The notes under the pieces: model-generated | What the model saw: the letters and a program-made list of their open reading frames with translations, nothing else | The model's database searches: none | Told to the model about the DNA's origin: nothing | In this document: positions 6,045-9,631 of the stretch, in pieces | Layout: every line of letters begins with the position of its first letter | How positions within the stretch are numbered: position 1 is the first letter of the stretch | Made by a program: the position numbers and the translations under genes | NCBI GenBank assembly: GCA_050050435.1 | Contig: JASFUE010000109.1 | Coordinates: forward strand, 1-9,631 | Direction of reading: 5' to 3' | DNA length: 9,631 bases | DNA from: SG8-40 sp050050435 | GTDB taxonomy: Bacteria > Pseudomonadota > Gammaproteobacteria > Burkholderiales > Eutrophovitaceae

Positions 6045-6970
6045 GGCGCCACCTCACCGACTATGCGCACCTCGCGCACCAGATCAACACCGCACTCTCG
6101 CTTGACCGTGGTGCGAACCCGCTCGATCAGCGACTCAATATCTTGCGCGCTCGCGCCGCCGGTGTTGACGATGAAATTGGCATGCTTGGAGGAAACCATT
6201 GCGCCACCCTGGCGCAGGCCCTTGAGGCCACAGGACTCGATCAGCCGCGCAGCGTGATCGTTTTCCGGGTTGCGAAACACCGAACCTGCATTCGGCATTT
6301 CCAGTGGTTGAGCGGCAATGCGCTTTTGCAACAACGCCTTTATCCTCTGCCGGGAGCGGTCACCATCGCCCGGGCGCAAACGCAACCAGGCACCGACGAA
6401 AAATTCTTCACCTTTGAAGTCATGAACGACGCTGCGGTATCCAATCCGGAAATCACCCGGTTCGCGCTCGCGCACACGGCCCGCGCGGTCGATCGTGCGA
6501 ACCCGCGTCACAACATCCCATGTCTCGGTCCCGTAGCAACCGGCATTCATGGCCAACGCCCCGCCGAACGTACCCGGGATCCCCGCAAGAAATTCCGCAC
6601 CTTCCAGATCGTGCATCGCTGCAAAGCGCGCGACCTTCGGGCTGGCAACACCCGACTGTGCGTAAACTTCCCGATGTCCTTCACGCTCGACCAGTTGCAG
6701 CCCCGCCAGCGCGGCATGTGTCAACACCACCGTGCCGCGCAAACCGCCATCGCGCACCAGCAGGTTGCTGCCCAGACCGACAAACACCACTGTGCCCGCT
6801 GTCGGAAGTCGGCGCAGGAACACGGCGAGATCATCAACGTCCGCCGGCTTGTAGCACTGATCTGCGCGGCCGCCAACGCGCCAGCTCGTGTGCCGGCGCA
6901 TTGGTTCGTCAACGCGCAACTCGCCACGGAGTCTGGTCTGGTTAGCTTTGTCGATTTCCGCCATGTACAT
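6041..6970 (-). CDS. murB: UDP-N-acetylenolpyruvoylglucosamine reductase MurB (short, type II-like)
   Basis: MurB is the FAD enzyme that reduces UDP-GlcNAc-enolpyruvate to UDP-MurNAc with NADPH. The 309-residue product has the FAD-binding segments GLGSNLLVRDGGLRG (residues 65-79) and GIPGTFGGALAMNAG (130-144). Catalytic candidates are Arg179 (GYRS), Ser230 in NAGSVFRNP (the proton donor) and Glu300 in EVRIVG. At about 300 residues it resembles the shorter type II enzymes rather than the 342-residue E. coli type I. E. coli has murB outside its dcw cluster; here it sits between murC and ddlB, as in many other bacteria. Two ATGs are possible, at 6970 and 6964 (MYMAEID). Neither has a well-placed ribosome binding site; the first is 2 nt after the murC stop, so translation probably restarts from murC. 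Confidence 0.96.
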   Translation of the reverse strand: MYMAEIDKANQTRLRGELRVDEPMRRHTSWRVGGRADQCYKPADVDDLAVFLRRLPTAGTVVFVGLGSNLLVRDGGLRGTVVLTHAALAGLQLVEREGHREVYAQSGVASPKVARFAAMHDLEGAEFLAGIPGTFGGALAMNAGCYGTETWDVVTRVRTIDRAGRVREREPGDFRIGYRSVVHDFKGEEFFVGAWLRLRPGDGDRSRQRIKALLQKRIAAQPLEMPNAGSVFRNPENDHAARLIESCGLKGLRQGGAMVSSKHANFIVNTGGASAQDIESLIERVRTTVKRECGVDLVREVRIVGEVAP

Positions 6971-6972
6971 AA

Positions 6973-8388
6973 TCAGTGCGTCGCCATCTCCGCGCCGGCC
7001 ACGGCAGCCGGAACGGATCCGATTGAGCCCGCTCCCATCGTCACGACAACATCACCTGGTTTTGCAGTCTCGCGTATTGCGTGCGCCAGTTCGGCAACGT
7101 CCTCCACAAATATCGGTTCGACCTTGCCGGCCACGCGGATCGCCCGCACCAGGGCGCGGCCATCAGCGGCCACGATCGGATTCTCGCCGGCCGCATACAC
7201 TTCGGTTAACAACAGCACGTCGACGGAAGAGAGCACGCGTACGAAATCTTCGAAACAGTCGCGCGTTCGAGTGAAACGATGCGGCTGAAATGCCAGTACG
7301 ACACGCCGTCCGGGAAAAGCACCACGGACAGCGTCGATGGTTGGTGCGATCTCGGCCGGATGATGCCCATAGTCATCGATCAACGTGAACGACTTGCCAT
7401 TTCCGAGGGCAATCTCGCCGTAACTCTGGAAGCGTCGACCGACGCCGCGGAAACCCGCCAACGCACGCACGATCGCATCGTCGGGCACGCCGAGCTCTGT
7501 GGCGACCGCGATCGTGGCGAGCGCGTTGCGCACGTTGTGTTCACCGGGCATGTTCAAAGTGATGGCAAGCTCCGGCAATTGCGTTTCATCGATTGCGGTC
7601 CGGCGTGTGACACGAAACTGCATCTTTGAACCGGAGTGAACGATATCAACCGCACGCACATGTGCCGACTCACTCAACCCGTAGCTCGTCACGGTTTTGG
7701 TCATGATCGGCAACAGGCTCCGGACATTCTCATCATCGATGCACAGCACCGCCGTACCATAGAACGGAAGATGTTCGACAAACTCCAGAAACGCCTGGCG
7801 CAAGCGGCCGAAATCATGCCCGTAGGTTTCCATGTGATCCGAGTCGATGTTGGTCACTACGGCGACTACCGGCTGAAGATAAAGAAATGACGCATCGGAC
7901 TCGTCCGCCTCGACGACAATGAATTCACCGGTGCCCAGTTTTGCGTGCGATCCTGCCGCTTCAAGACGGCCTCCGATCACGAACGTCGGGTCCATCCCGG
8001 CCTCGGCCAGCACACTTGCGATCAGGCTGGTCGTAGTGGTCTTGCCGTGCGTTCCCGCAACAGCGATTCCCTGCTTGAGGCGCATCAACTCGGCGAGCAT
8101 CATCGCCCGCGGCACAACCGGGATGCGTTTCGCACGCGCCGCGGCCACTTCGGGGTTATCCGCCTTGACTGCGGTGGAGGTAACGATGACATCAGCGCCG
8201 GCAATGTTTTCGCGGGCATGGCCAATATCCACGTGCACGCCGAGCGAGCGCAGATGCGCAACTGCGGCGTTCTCGCTCAGGTCCGAACCGGTGACCTTGA
8301 AATCGAGGTTGCGCATGACTTCAGCGATTCCGCTCATCCCGGAACCACCAATTCCGACGAAATGAACATGTTTGACCTTGTGCCTCAT
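6973..8388 (-). CDS. murC: UDP-N-acetylmuramate--L-alanine ligase MurC
   Basis: MurC adds the first amino acid, L-Ala, to UDP-MurNAc with ATP. I start it at the ATG at 8388, which overlaps the murG stop as ATGA and gives the standard N-terminus MRHKVKHVHFVGIGGSGMSG in a 471-residue protein. The frame stays open for 28 more codons into murG (to 8472), but those residues are not MurC-like. The Rossmann-like UDP-binding loop is GIGGSGMSGIAEV (residues 12-24). The Mur ligase P-loop is GTHGKTTTT (112-120), with Lys116 as the ATP-binding lysine. VVEADESDASF follows in the central domain, then NIDSDHMETYG. IDDYGHHPAEI and AFQPHRFTRT mark the C-terminal domain. The stop is 2 nt before the first possible murB ATG. 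The ribosome binding site is weak, so coupling to murG is likely. Confidence 0.98.
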   Translation of the reverse strand: MRHKVKHVHFVGIGGSGMSGIAEVMRNLDFKVTGSDLSENAAVAHLRSLGVHVDIGHARENIAGADVIVTSTAVKADNPEVAAARAKRIPVVPRAMMLAELMRLKQGIAVAGTHGKTTTTSLIASVLAEAGMDPTFVIGGRLEAAGSHAKLGTGEFIVVEADESDASFLYLQPVVAVVTNIDSDHMETYGHDFGRLRQAFLEFVEHLPFYGTAVLCIDDENVRSLLPIMTKTVTSYGLSESAHVRAVDIVHSGSKMQFRVTRRTAIDETQLPELAITLNMPGEHNVRNALATIAVATELGVPDDAIVRALAGFRGVGRRFQSYGEIALGNGKSFTLIDDYGHHPAEIAPTIDAVRGAFPGRRVVLAFQPHRFTRTRDCFEDFVRVLSSVDVLLLTEVYAAGENPIVAADGRALVRAIRVAGKVEPIFVEDVAELAHAIRETAKPGDVVVTMGAGSIGSVPAAVAGAEMATH

Positions 8389-9446
8389 CCCGCCATCACC
8401 ACGCACTGATTGGCTACTTCCGAGGCAGCATCGGGACGTCCGAGCTCTCTTGCCCTGGTCGCCATCTGGCACAGACCCCTGCGGGTGAAACCGGCAATAG
8501 CATCAGCCAGGCGACGTGGCGTCAGTTCCCGCTGCGGTATCAACACGGCGGCATCGCGTTCGGCCAGAAAGCGTGCATTTGCCGCCTGGTGATCATCAAC
8601 AGCGTGCGGCAAGGGCACGAGTATGCTGGCCACGCCGGCGGCAGCGAGCTCGGCAACGGTGATGGCGCCGGCACGGCACACCACCAGGTCAGCGCAGGCG
8701 TAGGCGTCCGCCATGTCATCGATAAATGCGACGACTTCGGCTTCGACACCCTGCTCACGGTAGGCGCTGCGCAGCGAATCCAGATGCTGCCGTCCCGACT
8801 GGTGAGTGACCTGCGGGCGCGAACTCTCGGGCAGGATCGCCAGTGCCGCCGGCAGTGTTTCGTTCAGCGGTTTTGCGCCGAGGCTTCCGCCAACCACGAG
8901 CAAACGCAAGGCACCGGCACGATCAGCGAAACGCGTCTCCGGTTCGGGCAGTTCGTAGATCGCCTTGCGCACCGGATTGCCGGTACAAATTGCACGCTTG
9001 AACACGCCGGGGAAACCGGTCAAGAGGCAATCGGCCACAGTGGCGAGCACTTTGTTTGCCATTCCGGCCACCGCATTCTGCTCGTGGACGACCAGAGGGC
9101 GAAAGAACAACGCGGCCATCATGCCGCCGGGAAAACTGATGTAGCCACCCATGCCCAGCACCACATCAGGGCGGACCCGGAAAATCACCCTGGCGCTCTG
9201 CCAGAACGCGATCAACAGATTCAGCGGCAACAATGCGGCACGCACCAGCCCTTTGCCGCGCAAACCACCGAAGCGGATCCACTCGGTCTGGTAGCCCTGT
9301 TCCGGAACAATCTTCGCCTCCATCCCGGCGTGTGAGCCGAGCCAGACGACACGCCAGCCGCGGGACTTGAGGTCATCCGCGACCGCCAGCGCCGGAAAAA
9401 TGTGTCCGCCAGTACCACCAGCCATGATGAGTATCGTTTTGCTCAT
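8385..9446 (-). CDS. murG: UDP-GlcNAc transferase MurG (lipid I to lipid II)
   Basis: MurG is the membrane-associated GT-B glycosyltransferase that adds GlcNAc to lipid I on the cytoplasmic face. The 353-residue product has the N-terminal glycine loop AGGTGGHIFPALAVA (residues 9-23). Next come the hydrophobic patch LLPLNLLIAFW (72-82), which could touch the membrane, then GMGGYISFPG, HEQN (121-124), the second glycine loop GGSLGA (186-191) and the donor-binding CRAGAITVAEL (257-267). PHAVDDHQ (280-287) is the common form, not the E. coli QHKDRQQ variant. The ATG at 9446 has AAGGTGG 6 nt upstream. The stop overlaps the murC start. Its first 17 codons and its leader lie in a 128-bp tandem repeat, so an extra copy of the start region sits upstream. 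The usual upstream partner, ftsW, is not recognisable in the 185 bp that remain in the window. Confidence 0.98.
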   Translation of the reverse strand: MSKTILIMAGGTGGHIFPALAVADDLKSRGWRVVWLGSHAGMEAKIVPEQGYQTEWIRFGGLRGKGLVRAALLPLNLLIAFWQSARVIFRVRPDVVLGMGGYISFPGGMMAALFFRPLVVHEQNAVAGMANKVLATVADCLLTGFPGVFKRAICTGNPVRKAIYELPEPETRFADRAGALRLLVVGGSLGAKPLNETLPAALAILPESSRPQVTHQSGRQHLDSLRSAYREQGVEAEVVAFIDDMADAYACADLVVCRAGAITVAELAAAGVASILVPLPHAVDDHQAANARFLAERDAAVLIPQRELTPRRLADAIAGFTRRGLCQMATRARELGRPDAASEVANQCVVMAG

Positions 9447-9503
9447 GGCTGACCACCTTGATCACTACGCCACAAGTTTTCAGTGCAGACTAATGCGTGC
9501 GAA
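9396..9503. repeat. tandem repeat copy 1 (128-bp period), covering the murG start
   Basis: These 108 bp recur without a mismatch 128 bp downstream on the plus strand. The copy contains murG codons 17 to 1 (9396-9446), the ribosome binding site and 57 bp of leader. It begins exactly at an AAAAAT run; beyond it the flanks differ (CCGG in murG, AACT next to copy 2). The 20 bp between the copies (9504-9523) would complete the 128-bp unit. Confidence 0.95.
9453..9459 (-). promoter_or_regulatory. ribosome binding site of murG
   Basis: AAGGTGG on the minus strand, 6 nt before the murG ATG. An identical copy occurs 128 bp further upstream at 9581-9587, in front of the duplicated start codon. Confidence 0.65.
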
Positions 9504-9513
9504 GCACGCGTTA
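9491..9513. repeat. strong hairpin at the tandem-repeat junction
   Basis: TAATGCGTGC and GCACGCGTTA pair over 10 bp, with one G-T wobble, around a 3-base GAA loop (TTC on the minus strand). The left arm and loop lie in repeat copy 1 and the right arm in the 20-bp stretch between copies. No T tract follows on either strand, so it is not a typical terminator. The window ends exactly after the loop of the second copy of this hairpin. Confidence 0.7.
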
Positions 9514-9523
9514 TGTCGGAACT

Positions 9524-9631
9524 AAAAATGTGTCCGCCAGTACCACCAGCCATGATGAGTATCGTTTTGCTCATGGCTGACCACCTTGATCACTACGCCA
9601 CAAGTTTTCAGTGCAGACTAATGCGTGCGAA
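9524..9631. repeat. tandem repeat copy 2, cut by the right edge
   Basis: Identical to 9396-9503 over all 108 bp that can be compared. The window stops while the match is still running, so whether this is the last copy cannot be seen. It carries a second murG start codon (9574) with the first 17 codons and a second ribosome binding site. Confidence 0.95.

Larger units (their letters stand above)
9443..9574 (-). pseudogene. duplicated murG 5' end, a 43-codon open frame upstream of murG
   Basis: From the second-copy ATG at 9574 the first 17 codons are identical to murG (MSKTILIMAGGTGGHIF). The frame then leaves murG homology at the repeat junction and continues for 26 unrelated codons (starting SSDITRASH, ending RSDQGGQP). 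It stops at a TGA that overlaps the real murG ATG as ATGA. It has the same AAGGTGG ribosome binding site as murG. If real and translated, it would make a 43-residue peptide holding only the first glycine loop of MurG, with no catalytic function, and would couple translation to the intact gene. It may instead be an assembly artefact. Confidence 0.5.

Noticed and set aside
5786..7288. A 500-codon open frame on the plus strand opposite ddlB and murB.
   Set aside because: It lies entirely antisense to two clearly conserved genes plus part of murC. Its product is rich in Arg, Ala, Pro and His with no recognisable domain, as expected for a shadow frame in GC-rich coding DNA.
8389..8472. A 28-codon N-terminal extension of murC.
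   Set aside because: The added residues are not MurC-like and lie within murG codons. The ATG at 8388 gives the canonical N-terminus and an ATGA overlap with murG.
9447..9503. The region upstream of murG as the 3' end of ftsW.
   Set aside because: A frame ending RSDQGGQP with an ATGA overlap is possible, but the visible residues do not clearly match an FtsW C-terminus and the repeat makes the region unreliable.

Overview
The window is the distal part of a division and cell wall (dcw) cluster from a Gram-negative bacterium. Read along the minus strand, the order is murG, murC, murB, ddlB, ftsQ, ftsA, ftsZ, lpxC, then a small two-helix membrane protein. On the plus strand is a DciA-like (DUF721) gene. 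At the left edge is the start of an M23 peptidase gene reading out of the window. LpxC means lipid A synthesis, hence an outer membrane. The gene order (lpxC directly after ftsZ, then DUF721 and M23, with secA expected next), the FtsZ ending LDIPAFLRKQAD and the FtsA sequence fit Proteobacteria. Gammaproteobacteria are more likely than Betaproteobacteria, since no peroxiredoxin gene sits between ftsZ and lpxC; this assignment is inference by eye.

Layout: 1-169 is the M23 peptidase 5' end (minus). A 54-bp divergent promoter region separates it from dciA (224-724, plus). A 61-residue membrane protein (650-835, minus) overlaps the dciA 3' end tail to tail. lpxC is 882-1793. A 129-bp gap with a promoter-like site follows, then ftsZ (1923-3074), a 75-bp gap with a very strong ribosome binding site, ftsA (3150-4421), ftsQ (4418-5137), ddlB (5127-6044), murB (6041-6970), murC (6973-8388) and murG (8385-9446). 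From murG to ftsA the genes overlap by 4-11 nt or are separated by 2 nt, so they should be one translationally coupled operon. ftsZ and lpxC have their own leaders.

Function: MurG makes lipid II from lipid I. MurC adds L-Ala to UDP-MurNAc, which MurB produces, and Ddl makes D-Ala-D-Ala. FtsQ, FtsA and FtsZ build the divisome. LpxC is the committed step of lipid A synthesis. DciA is the family of DnaB helicase loaders. All the core enzymes keep the catalytic residues I could check and none looks broken.

The most unusual part is the right edge. A 128-bp tandem repeat starts inside murG codon 17 and runs off the window. It duplicates the first 17 codons of murG, its ribosome binding site and its leader, and makes a 43-codon open frame that ends in an ATGA overlap with the real murG start. 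A strong hairpin sits at the repeat junction and the window ends inside the second copy of it. This could be a genuine duplication or an assembly artefact at a contig end. Apart from this I see no new system; the cluster itself is conventional.
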